DNA from: Margaritifera margaritifera
Taxonomy: Eukaryota > Mollusca > Bivalvia > Unionida > Margaritiferidae
Assembly (NCBI GenBank): GCA_029931535.1
Contig: JAQPZY010001686.1
Location: forward strand, 10,543,501 to 10,607,500
Direction of reading: 5' to 3'
DNA: 64,000 nt
Positions 10,101-17,866 of this stretch are shown one piece after another. Each line of letters begins with the position of its first letter. Positions within the stretch are counted from its first letter, which is position 1. The notes under the pieces were generated by a model. The model did not search any database. It saw nothing but the letters and a program-made list of their open reading frames with translations, and had not been told where the DNA came from. Both the position numbers and the translations under genes were made by a program.

Positions 10101-10956
10101 AAAATCACTTGAACCCATGCGCACAGCAGCCGCAGTCGTAATCCCGGGGGAGAATATCACACTGGGGGCAAGGCTGCCTGATCACTGCTCCATTTATACA
10201 GTCGAGTTTTGGGCAATTAAGGAAGCCATAAAATGGATTGAAGAGACCCACACAGCCAAATCAGTGATCATCAGCGACTCCCTCAGTGTGCTACGAACCC
10301 TGGAAACAAATAACTCGTCCAGCAGGGAAAACATGCTAAGGGAAATATATTTAAAGCTAAAAACCCTGGACCAACAAAAATATACTGTGGAATTCATGTG
10401 GGTACCCTCCCACATCGATATTCCAGGGAATGAAAGGGCAGATCAAGAAGCTAAAAGACAGCTTAAAGAATCGGAAATACACCAAATGGATTATAGCGTG
10501 CTGGAAATTTACAGTATCATAAGGCAGAAAGTAGATACTAAATGGCAAAGGGAATGGGACAACTCAGCAAAAGGGAGAAAACTCTATCAACTGCAAAAGC
10601 AAATTAGCAGGAATATACCAACCCCCAAATTGGCAAACCCATACGACTCCAAAATCATAACACGACTCAAAACTGGCAAAACCCTTTTAGCCAGCAGTTT
10701 TGGAAGGTTTATACCAGAGATAAGAGCAGCAGGCATAAATTGCCCTCACTGCCCCGTCCCGGAAACATTAGATCATATCTTTAATACCTGCCCCAAATAC
10801 GCACCAGAAAGGACAGATTTCCAGGAAAAACAAACCAAAATAAACACGCCAGCCCAGTATCCGACGTTTTTTAACAACAAAACGAACAACATCAACTCGA
10901 TGTATGCGAACATCTTGGGGTTCATATCTGCCATAGGGAAAAAGGGAAAAATATAA
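7123..10956 (+). CDS. ORF2: AP endonuclease, reverse transcriptase and RNase H
   Basis: The protein has 1277 residues and no interruption. The APE-type endonuclease occupies ~1-235: QWNSRGIRKN near the start, QETHL (~41), GDFNAHSEQWGG (~147) and SDHFS (~223). The reverse transcriptase covers ~490-780: YRPISLTDNICKVME (~525), FLDLEKAYDLIW, NGTPQGSVLSPTLFN and QFADDSGIW with the catalytic Asp pair (~690). RNase H spans ~985-1110: IYTDGSKS, the Glu of VEFWAIKEA, ISDSLSVL and WVPSHIDIPGNERAD. A C-terminal CPHC...H...C finger sits near 1207. All catalytic residues I can check are present, so the enzyme could be functional. The ATG overlaps the ORF1 stop as ATGA. Confidence 0.93.
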   Translation: MNTTESIYILQWNSRGIRKNIAELVLRVNSALNKPDVVCIQETHLNEQKNCPKLPGYSTCYTKNRPQGQQGGGLAIYVSDAVSSEAVECTQLILDPEPKPEHQIVKINNGSRPLTIVNMYDPGREIIKPETFNAIVGELGDHTIICGDFNAHSEQWGGTYLDRRGANIERWVALSNLVILNNGARTRLNPINGTMSAIDLTLCTPKVAEIADWEVDHTSTLGSDHFSILTTVQIKTHKNNTHMPPKWRYDKADWEMFRTLCEEIDDAQLYDENVETFNENVIKALSSAAELCIPKTGGRGIKQSVPWWNDDCKQALRDKKRALNRFRHSKNNPDFLVYKEKERLAKNIIFKAKQSSWQKFCSSINLKANSKQVWDKIRKIRGKQSFATPKLPGLTTDREKAGKLASHFAGMSSNTNHTDNFQIHRNRVETLYPHLFTDRSNQDSPLNVDFTIHEWRKALCKKKTTSPGEDTLGYEIYKNLPKRTELVILDLLNAIWRSGKIPTRWKQAIVIPIPKPGKDPTDINSYRPISLTDNICKVMETMINNRLKFHLESKNLISKNQSGFRNKRSTLDQLIRLESSIRLAFNAKCKSNRHLIAVFLDLEKAYDLIWTKGLIAKLNKYGITGHIHKFISNFLTGRTIQTRVGGQYSEIHELENGTPQGSVLSPTLFNIMINDLEKSINQTQLDISQFADDSGIWKAGNPSSKAVVGEMQMGLDGIGRWADRWGFKISPGKTIGVLFTPKLKTRRDPPKLYLNGTEIKFEKVARFLGMLFDERLTWSKHIAELVRRCGQDLNLLRNLKGTEWGADQTTLLTLYRTLIRSKIDYGCQAYASAHPNVLKQLDRIQYQALVICTGALTSTSGDELRVLTGEPPLHLRREELLLRYETRLSIHPKSHPTRIIIDKCNKPFRHKLKANLPGGKKIHELHRELEITTQAELIQHPDTAPWTCKTPKINVEALNYGDKQHNPLEIRAKILTDIANRYEGYTQIYTDGSKSLEPMRTAAAVVIPGENITLGARLPDHCSIYTVEFWAIKEAIKWIEETHTAKSVIISDSLSVLRTLETNNSSSRENMLREIYLKLKTLDQQKYTVEFMWVPSHIDIPGNERADQEAKRQLKESEIHQMDYSVLEIYSIIRQKVDTKWQREWDNSAKGRKLYQLQKQISRNIPTPKLANPYDSKIITRLKTGKTLLASSFGRFIPEIRAAGINCPHCPVPETLDHIFNTCPKYAPERTDFQEKQTKINTPAQYPTFFNNKTNNINSMYANILGFISAIGKKGKI

Positions 10957-11041
10957 CCAATTAAAACACCGCTCCACCCCCCCCCTCACACATATACACA
11001 TAAAATTACCTTCCAAAATAAATTTAAGATTAAAAATCAAA

Positions 11042-11390
11042 AGGTCAGATCACAACGCAGGGAGGAACCAGGTATGCCCACAGCCCTTACGGCTGGAGGG
11101 TACGTCTCAACGAACTTGGGCCCTCGCACTGCAAGTATTTAAACCTCAAATCACTAGGACAGCTAGGAAAAATTAAACACAAAATCTAAAACTAAAACTT
11201 AAAATTAAAATAAAATTAAAAGGTCAGATCACATCGCAGGGAGGAACCAGGTATGCCCACAGCCCTTATGGTTGGAGGGTACGTCTCAACGAACTTGGGC
11301 CCTCGCACTGCAAGTATTTGAACCTCAAATCATTAGGACAGCCAGAAAAATTAGACACAAAATTTAAAATAAACTCAATTAAACACAAGC
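11042..11390 (+). repeat. Two direct copies of a 179-bp retrotransposon 3' UTR unit
   Basis: AGGTCAGATCACA starts at 11,042 and again at 11,221. Both units run through ACGTCTCAACGAACTTGGGC to an AT-rich tail of TAAAATTAAAA type. The units differ by a handful of substitutions. Tandem 3' units are plausible products of template slippage during target-primed reverse transcription. Confidence 0.85.
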
Positions 11391-11525
11391 AAAGCATGAT
11401 TTGTTTCTTACCCCATGCATGACTACTAACGAAAGGAAGGAAAAGAATGGATGAATTGATGAATGAATGTTTTTTCTTTTTATTATTAGGGAAAAAAAAA
11501 AAAAAAAAAAAAATAATAACAACAA

Positions 11526-11578
<53 letters not shown>

Positions 11579-11710
11579 TGTTTCTGTTGTAGTTAATACA
11601 TACATGACTATATATTCTGCTTTCTCTACGCTCTCTCGAAACACCCACACTGGTACCGATATTCGGAAAAAAACAGTCCAAGGAGTATCAGAACAACACA
11701 CCAATGAATC
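11391..11710. other. Gene-free stretch with long poly(A) tracts
   Basis: Two A runs (about 11,492-11,511 and 11,527-11,574, the second ~46 A) are separated by ATAATAACAACAAC. The apparent open frames across it are poly-Phe artefacts. The tract may be the tail of a separate short element. Confidence 0.5.
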
Positions 11711-12085
11711 AATAATAGGATCCTTACAATGGCCCCAATCGAACCTAAGAGTATAAGGTGGTTACAAGTCCAAACCATCAGGGGCCGACTGCACAATGCG
11801 GTATATAAGTTCATGCTTTATCCCAGATCAAAAATTATTCAATAGGACCCTCTCAATGGCCCAAATCTAACCTAAGAATATAAGGTGGTCACAAGTCCAA
11901 ACCATCAGGGACCCACTGCACAAAGCGGTATATAATCTTCAACTTAAACCCAGTTTTCCAAACAAAAGGCAGAAAATTCAATTGATAACAGGAAACGTAA
12001 AAACTTTGACCCAAATCCATAGACAATATAAGGTGGCTTAAAAACCAAAAGCCATCAGGCCCAGCCGCACAAAGTGGCAACGATT
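11711..12085. repeat. Degenerate tandem repeat, about 130-160 bp period, three units
   Basis: AATAGGA(T/C)CC...CAATGGCCC begins at 11,711 and 11,841. Each is followed by TATAAGGTGG, a CCAAACCATCAGG block, then ACTGCACAA.GCGGTATATA. A third, poorer unit starts near 12,004 with TATAAGGTGGC and CCATCAGGCCCAGCCGCACAAAG. The unit is not recognised. Confidence 0.65.
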
Positions 12086-12430
12086 GCTTCAACATGCATA
12101 GAATCAAGTATAGGGCACAGCTCCTTGGACTTAACCCAACTTCAACACGGTACCAGTCAGCCAATCATAAAGAGTTCAAAAAATTCAAAAATTTTTAAAG
12201 AATAGCGTCACGTGCAAGACGACATTAATTTAGGCAAAATCACACCCTGGACCACAGACACCATCTTGTGACGCAAGAGCTCCTGCCTGGCCGTTCCTGC
12301 CTCCGCCTTTTCCGCGCCCTGACATTGCATCGCAACAGACAGTGTGCTGGGCACACAATTAAATGGCATGAGGGCGATTCGCACCCCCACGCCGATTAAT
12401 TAAATAGCATGCGGTGCATGCAGTAAAGCG

Positions 12431-12501
12431 CAAGCGGTTTTTACAGCTCTGTTTAAACCGCTTGACGAACCCCAAACTGATGCTACAGCAACAGTTTGGG
12501 G
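12431..12501. repeat. Pair of adjacent strong hairpins upstream of a viral-type promoter
   Basis: Hairpin 1 has 10-bp perfect arms, CAAGCGGTTT at 12,431-12,440 and AAACCGCTTG at 12,455-12,464. Hairpin 2 has arms CCCCAAACTG at 12,470-12,479 and CAGTTTGGGG at 12,492-12,501; its loop itself folds as TGCT-AC-AGCA, giving a 32-bp near-palindrome. They lie 70-140 bp before a TATA-like box. A replication-origin or regulatory role is possible but unproven. Confidence 0.6.
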
Positions 12502-12567
12502 GCAAAGTAAATAGTGCGCTGTGCGCATATTAATCAGACGTACATGACGAGATTCGTCGCACACGTC

Positions 12568-12605
12568 TATAATTCAAATTCAGTCAGTCAGTCAGTGTAG
12601 TCATT
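12568..12605 (+). promoter_or_regulatory. Promoter with TATA-like box and AGTGTAGTCATT initiator block
   Basis: TATAAT lies at 12,568-12,573, followed by three CAGT repeats and AGTGTAGTCATT at 12,594-12,605. The last block equals the one 20 bp after the TATA box at 3,669. The distance of about 25-29 bp fits a transcription start. A gene with a histone-type 3' end follows 50 bp downstream. Confidence 0.5.
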
Positions 12606-12655
12606 CTCGTTGACTCGTCAAGATCTCAACAGTTCCAAAAAGAAGAAAGAAGAAG

Positions 12656-13069
12656 ATGGCCGCCACCAAGATTACAAAGCTGAATGAAGCTATGGTTAAC
12701 ATTCAAAGAGTGAAGAATCATTTGATGGAGACCAACCCAGAGAGAAAGACGATGACGTTCATTCAAATGGCACATGATCTAGTAGAAGAGGTCCTGAGAG
12801 AAGAAATACTTAGGGAAAGAACAGAATGGGAGGCAGCACAACGACTACAGCAGCAGCAGCAGTAACAAAGACAACAACAGCAGCAACAACTTATGCAGCA
12901 GTCCAACAAACCATTTGACGGCGAAGTCAGTTGCAAGATTGACTGCGAAGAATTTGCTTTCTCTTTCACCCGAAAGAGACCTGCCTGTCTTAAAGCTGTG
13001 AGACCCATCGCTAAACGTGGCCGCCCTGCTGGAGCTACTGCCACGGCTACATCAACCCTAAGAAGTTAA
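12656..13069 (+). pseudogene. Short gene with AT-hook and IxCxE motif, interrupted by TAA in a polyGln tract
   Basis: One frame runs from ATG 12,656 to TAA 13,067-13,069 (137 codons), broken only by TAA at 12,863-12,865 inside a Gln run; a single C-to-T change at a CAA codon explains it. The first 69 residues are predicted helical (TKITKLNEAMVN.., VEEVLREEIL). After the stop come a second Gln run, a KIDCEEF block (an IxCxE sequence, the form HDAC1 uses to bind the Rb pocket) and KRGRPAG, a canonical AT-hook core. Neither activity is proven. The gene lies between a TATA/initiator block and a histone-type stem-loop at 13,100. I do not recognise the family. If the TAA is decoded normally the product is a 69-residue helical protein. 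Confidence 0.5.
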
Positions 13070-13099
13070 AAAACAACCACATAACTTCTTAAACCCAAC

Positions 13100-13135
13100 G
13101 GTCCTTTTAAGGGCCACCCAATCTCTAGAAAAAGA
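13100..13135 (+). terminator. Histone-type 3' stem-loop plus purine-rich downstream element
   Basis: A 6-bp stem, GGTCCT (13,100-13,105) with AGGGCC (13,110-13,115), closes a TTTA loop; it is preceded by CCCAAC and followed by ACCCA. An AGAAAAAGA purine box at 13,127-13,135 sits about 12 nt after the stem, where U7 snRNA binds in replication-dependent histone pre-mRNAs. It ends a non-histone gene. Confidence 0.8.
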
Positions 13136-13249
13136 TTACTACTCTCAAATTGCCATATCTATATGTGTGTTTTATATATATGTTTTGTATGTTATTTTTG
13201 TGATGTTTTAACCCCACAAAAAAATCCTTCTCCCCTTGTATGTTTTGTG

Positions 13250-13490
13250 TGGTGTGATTGATATAAAAAAAATTTTAAAAAGTAAAAAAATAGGAATGGA
13301 ATGGTGTGTGGAAGTTTAATATAAAAATTTTTTTTAAAAAAAAAGGGTTATGTGTGGTGTGTGAAAGTTTAATATAAAAAAAAATATAAAAAATAATTAA
13401 AAAAAATGGTTGTGTAGTGTGTGTAAGTTTTTAAAAATAAAAAACTTAGGAATGGTATGATGAGTGTTTGATTTTTATCAAAAGTAGTTT
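13250..13490. repeat. AT-rich degenerate tandem repeat, about 60-bp period
   Basis: The block GGTGTGTGAAAGTTTAATATAAAAA recurs three or four times with variable A/T runs between 13,310 and 13,450. No coding potential is seen. Confidence 0.55.
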
Positions 13491-13497
13491 CTTTTAG

Positions 13498-13660
13498 GTC
13501 CGCGCTTTTAGAGTCAGGGGTGATGGAGTGCAAACTCCGCGAAGCCTAGAATGACGTCCAAGGAATGACGTCAGACGCGGGGTAGTGGGGTGATGTTTTT
13601 TTTGTTTTTTTAGGTATAAGGGATGTTTTCCTTCACGTCCGCGCTTCTAGTATATTAAAA
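13498..13660 (+). promoter_or_regulatory. Promoter with two GTCCGCGC boxes, CRE/ATF sites and TATA box
   Basis: GTCCGCGC lies at 13,498-13,505 and 13,637-13,644. A perfect CRE palindrome TGACGTCA is at 13,566-13,573 with a near-copy TGACGTCC at 13,552-13,559, and TATATTAAAA at 13,651-13,660. The GTCCGCGC-TATA arrangement repeats that at 3,653-3,674. CRE/ATF sites are typical of S-phase and adenovirus early promoters; their use here is inferred. Confidence 0.55.
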
Positions 13661-13701
13661 CAACGTCTTCCCTAGTTAAGCTACCCAGTTTATTCAAGAG
13701 A

Positions 13702-13965
13702 ATGAACAAAACTGAAATGATTAGACAGATAAGAGTGCATTTAGAGGTGGCGTGGCACCTCCTCCATGAAGTGGATAAAAGGGAGGTGGAGGAGAGGGAG
13801 AAGCAAATCCCAATTAAACCACATCCAATGATGATGGAGGATTGGGAGCCTGAAACGACTCATCCTCCATGGGTTTTTAAAACTCCCTGCAAACAAAGTA
13901 AAACTACATGGAGGGGGAGATGCCCTGCATGCAGGGCAAAGCCTGGAAGGTGCCCCCACCTCTAA
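13702..13965 (+). CDS. Small protein with C-terminal Cys cluster; histone-type mRNA end
   Basis: The frame has 87 codons from an ATG 42 bp after the TATA box and is uninterrupted. The N-terminal third is helical and charged (MIRQIRVHLEVAWHLLHEVD). The middle is Pro/Met rich. The C-terminus has Cys at KTPCKQ and CPACRAKPGRCPH, which could bind a metal ion. I do not recognise the family. The gene is compactly framed by a CRE/TATA promoter and a near-perfect histone stem-loop 28 bp after the stop, so it looks like a real, self-contained transcription unit. It shares that layout with the gene at 12,656, which suggests an early or S-phase-expressed viral gene. Function unknown. Confidence 0.6.
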   Translation: MNKTEMIRQIRVHLEVAWHLLHEVDKREVEEREKQIPIKPHPMMMEDWEPETTHPPWVFKTPCKQSKTTWRGRCPACRAKPGRCPHL

Positions 13966-13992
13966 GTGTACTCTAAAACAAAAAAATCCAAC

Positions 13993-14027
13993 GGTCCTTA
14001 TGAGGACCACCCTTTTTTCAAGAAAGA
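13993..14027 (+). terminator. Histone-type 3' stem-loop with canonical-looking downstream element
   Basis: A perfect 6-bp stem, GGTCCT (13,993-13,998) with AGGACC (14,003-14,008), has a TATG loop, is preceded by CCAAC and followed by ACCC. CAAGAAAGA at 14,019-14,027 matches the histone downstream element bound by U7 snRNA, at the usual distance. The loop is atypical (TATG rather than TTTC). Confidence 0.82.
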
Positions 14028-14079
14028 TTAATTCTATTCCCTCCCACACCCCCACACCCCCACCCACACTTCCGCCACG

Positions 14080-14230
14080 TTAAAAACTCCCGTAGAGTAC
14101 CCAGAGAGACCCCAATGTTAATTTCCCGTAGAGTACCCAGAGAGGCCCCGCTATGTTAATTTCCCGTAGAGTACCCAGAGAGGCCCAGCCATGTTAAATC
14201 CCATAGAGTACCCAGAGTGCCACCCCAGTA
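14080..14230. repeat. 37-bp tandem repeat, four units
   Basis: TAGAGTACCCAGAG recurs at about 14,092, 14,129, 14,166 and 14,203 in units of TTAATTTCCCGTAGAGTACC type. It begins 50 bp after the histone-type 3' end and may mark the end of the viral-type unit. Confidence 0.8.
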
Positions 14231-15330
14231 CCCAGTTACCCACCACATACTACTATAATTTTTATACGGATTATCATTGTTTATGTCTTGATTTGAGAAG
14301 TACACATGATAATAAATTGCATGGAACAGGGCATAAATTGGTTAATAGTCAACAAGGAATACACTTGCAGCTAAATAGAAAAGAAAACATTGATGCGCAC
14401 AAAATGTATATTTGTTTGTGTCTGATGCTCAGGTAAACATTAAGAACAACCAAATAAAATCTATAGTGTGTTTTAAAAATTACCATTTTAATAAATAGAT
14501 CCATAATAAGATGATAAATGGGTTTCAGGTATGATGTTTAGAAAGTGTGGCGCGTGTAATAAGAATGGTGCTGTTGAGCAACAAGGTGTAAACACGTTTG
14601 CTGTATGTGACTTTCAAATAATTACAAGAGGCAGAAAAACTAAATTAAAAGAAAGACAAAACATCACATGTCAACAGTAAATATTTCACATAAAAATGTA
14701 ATTAAACGACTGTAAACAATGCAATGCCCTGATCACATAATTATTTATATTTCAGATGCAATACAAATGGATACATTAACATGATTAAATTTTTAAAGAT
14801 AACTAAAACATCAAGGAGTATAAATTGGTGTACTAGATTCTGAGCAAGTTAAAGGGGACCAAAATAGAAATAATGGTCATCTAGTTGTACATTTATTTAA
14901 GTTATTTGCTCATTTTTTTATCGTAATTTTATATATTTCATAATGGTATGATCTAGTTCATCTTTTGCTGATTTATAGTTTAGTTAAATAGGCAGTTCTT
15001 GAACATTTTTAATTCTAGATTCTTTTTAATTACTGACTTTTTAATATCCTTGCATACTTTCCTTAATATCCTTGCATAGGGTAGATATCGTTTTGTATCG
15101 ATTCTTCACCTCTTGTATCGATACGCATATCGATATGGCAAAATTATCGCTGCATCGATATATAAATGAATCGTTTCACCCCTAAATGTGGTACACTTGG
15201 ATCCTTTCATCTATGTCAGTCCTAAAAACATATAGCTTACTTCTATACCACAAAATTCTTATATTAGTACACCATTCAATTCATCTTTAAAAAGTCCTGG
15301 TATCGTATTAGTCGTTGTGTCTTTAAACAA
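14231..15330. other. No gene seen
   Basis: AT-rich unique sequence. Around 15,080-15,170 ATCGATA-type motifs recur (TATCGATTC, ATCGATACG, ATATCGATATG), but I can assign no function. Confidence 0.4.
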
Positions 15331-16640
15331 CATTCTCATAAACTGCTCAACAGAATAATTCAACATTCTCATAAACTGATGAACAGAATAATTTGACCAA
15401 ATTTGACAAAATGCTTTCTGGCATAGAGGACTTTCAAATGAGTACAAATGATGCCGACCTGCCATCAAAAAATGGCTCTTTTTGCTAGAAAAATAAATAA
15501 ATACATAAATAAATAAGTGAAATTTTCCAAGAAGTATCCTGGCAAAGAGGGATTTCAATTGCTTGCAAATAATGCCGATCTGCAATAAAATCCGGCTACC
15601 ATTACTAAACAAAGAAAAACATTTAAAAGACTTCTTCTCAAAAGTCACTCAACAGAATTTGACCACATATATAAAAATAAGCATCCTGGCTTAGGGAGCT
15701 TTCGATTTTGGACAAATTATGCCTATATGCCATCAAATCTGGCCACTGTTACTTAAAGTAGAAAAATCGTTAAACAACTTCTACTCAAAAAGCGCTCAAT
15801 AGAATTTGACCAAATGTGACACAAAGAATACAGGCTTAGAGGGCTTTAAAAATTTGCACAAGCGATGCCGATTCGCCATCAAATATAGACGCCATTACTA
15901 ACAAACGAAAAACCTTGAACTGACTATTTGTCAAAAATCGCTAAACAGAATAGGACCACATTTGATTCCACAATCAAATACGGAAACCATTACTAAAAAT
16001 TTACCAAAAAACCCCCTCTGAACAACGTTTTCTTAGAAACTATTTAGCAAAATTTGAGTAAATTTAAATGACACCGATTTGCCATGAAATATGGCCATCG
16101 TTACTACAAATAGAAAATCGTTGAAATAAGTTCTCAAAATCCACTCGACAGAATTTGACAAAATTTTACAGAAAGCACCCTGTCGTGAAGGGCTTTTAGT
16201 TTATGCAAATGACGGCAATCTGCTATTAATTATGGCTGAAGTTACTAAAAATAGAAAAAAATAACAACTTCTTTTTAAAATGCTGCTAAACAGAATCTGA
16301 CTGAATTTGACAGAATGTGTTTTAGTTTGAAGACCTTTCAGATTTATACAAATGATGCCAATGCGCCATGAAATATGGCAGCGGTTACTCGAAAACTAGA
16401 CAATCATATTTTTTTGTAAATTTTTTTTTAAAAAAGCAACGCTCAACAAAATGTGACCAATTTTGACACAAAGCATCCAGGGATAGAGACCTTTTCAATA
16501 TTGTACAAATGATGCTGATGTGCCATCAGACATGGACGAAGATACAAAAACTCGAGAAACATTGAAGCAATTGTTTTCAAAACAGCTGCAATCAACAGAG
16601 TTGGAAGACATTTATACAGAAAGCATCCTGCTGACCCAGA
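15330..16640. repeat. Old, diverged satellite, about 130-bp period
   Basis: About nine or ten units share an order of GAATTTGACCAAATTTGACA, AGCATCCTGGC, AGAGGGCTTT, ACAAATGATGCCGA, TGCCATCAAATATGGCC and GTTACTA..AGAAAA. Units differ at many positions, so the array is ancient. No frame survives. Confidence 0.75.
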
Positions 16641-16689
16641 TTTATTGGCCAACTGCTCTTGCGTTTGGCTATTAGACAGAAGTCGGCGA

Positions 16690-17290
16690 TGTCAGCGATC
16701 TCATACCCATTTGGTCACTTGGTACTGTTTTTGTCCATTTGTCTGTCCATCCACCCATCCATCCATTATCCACACTTTCTTTACCGGGGTAAAACAACAA
16801 AACCATTTACGATATCTCAATGAAATTGGTACATATATTAAACTAGTGGTATTGACGTGTCTTTAGCGAGTCACAATTCTTCAGTTTCAATATTTGTTAC
16901 TTTTTTTTACGTTTCTTTGTTCATCCATGAACCTGTCATTTACACTTTCGTTTCCAGAGCATACTTCCACAAACCGTGCAAGATATCTCCGTGAAACTTG
17001 ATACAAATATTAGATTAGTAGTGCAGACGTGCCTTTGCTATTCACAAATCTTAAGTTCAATATTTTTAACGTTTATGTCAGTTTGGCTGTTTATCCATGC
17101 ATCCACCAATCACACTCTGTTTGGCTGTTTATCCATGCGTCCACCAATCACACTTTCAATTCCGGAGCAGAATTTCCAAGTCGTTAAAGACATCTCTTTT
17201 GAAACTTTATGCACATATTAAACAGGCGGTTAAGATCTGCATTTTGATGTTAGGAGTACTTCAATTTTCAATATTTTTTTTAAAAAAATT
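16690..17290. repeat. Diverged tandem repeat, about 175-bp period, three units
   Basis: Each unit has a TTTGTCCATCCATCCA-type start, a CACACTTTC..T.CCGGAGCA block, then AAGATATCTC.. TGAAACTTG..ACA.ATATTA and GACGTGCCTTTG. The third unit (from 17,080) carries an internal duplication of a ~54-bp TTTGGCTGTTTATCCATGC segment. Confidence 0.65.
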
Positions 17291-17321
17291 TGTCCATCGG
17301 TCTGTACATCTATCTGGGAGT

Positions 17322-17420
17322 CGCGGTGGCTCAGTGACATAGTATACTTCTACTTCAGTACTGGACAGGGCACTTGTACAGGCATTATGTCCAGTGACAC
17401 CAGCAACATCGATTATATAG
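17322..17420 (+). mobile_element. Possible tRNA-derived SINE head
   Basis: GGGAGTCGCGGTGGCTCAGTGACATAG resembles the A-box region of tRNA-derived SINEs (TGGCTCAGTGG). A clean B box is not visible, so this is a weak call. Confidence 0.3.
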
Positions 17421-17866
17421 GCATTTATAATTTTGATGCTTCACTCTTTGGAGAAAATGTTATTGTACAGGCGTGATTGTAAATCACTTTTGAAGTATTC
17501 GTCGGAGAAGTGATTGATAAGGGGAGGATATTTTAATCTTGAATGGTTCTGGGAAAGTAACTGTAATTATAATTGTCTGTATTGCATTATATCTGAATTC
17601 AGGAATTCGGCTTTAGTCTAGTGCCTACATTGTTCTCTCTTATAAAAGGATGACGTTTGACTGCGGTATTGCCATGTATAATTTTGTAGAATGTGATAAG
17701 TCTTCTTTTCTATCCGGTTGAAAGGGTTTGCCACTAGAGTAATTCCAACATTGGATTTACACGTGTACTTCTCCGATAACTGCCAAATACAAAACAAACA
17801 GCTCTTCTGTGAACTTATTCAGTTTTTTATATCTGTAATCTTGAGCGTGAATCCAAAACTGATGGT

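Larger units (their letters stand above)
3704..11390 (+). mobile_element. Non-LTR retrotransposon of the I superfamily, apparently full length
   Basis: The element has a long untranslated 5' region (to 4,813), a gag-like ORF1, an ORF2 with endonuclease, reverse transcriptase and RNase H, and a 3' end carrying two copies of a 179-bp repeat. Both ORFs are open from end to end, so this copy is recent. RNase H after RT plus CCHC knuckles in ORF1 places it near the I/Nimb/ingi/Loa group; the clade is not resolved by eye. The left limit is set only by the viral-type promoter at 3,653-3,703, and the right limit by the end of the second 3' repeat. I found no convincing target-site duplication. Confidence 0.75.

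Noticed and set aside
11379..11704. Open frames with long Phe runs
   Set aside because: They are translations of poly(A)/poly(T) tracts.
13100..14008. Histone genes to explain the stem-loops
   Set aside because: None of the five loops follows a frame with histone-fold motifs in any reading.
14080..14230. CRISPR-like spacing of 37-bp repeats
   Set aside because: Eukaryotic DNA, contiguous tandem units without distinct spacers.
1..14230. DNA polymerase B and packaging ATPase expected of a Polinton/adintovirus
   Set aside because: Looked for and not found in the window; they may lie to the left or be absent.
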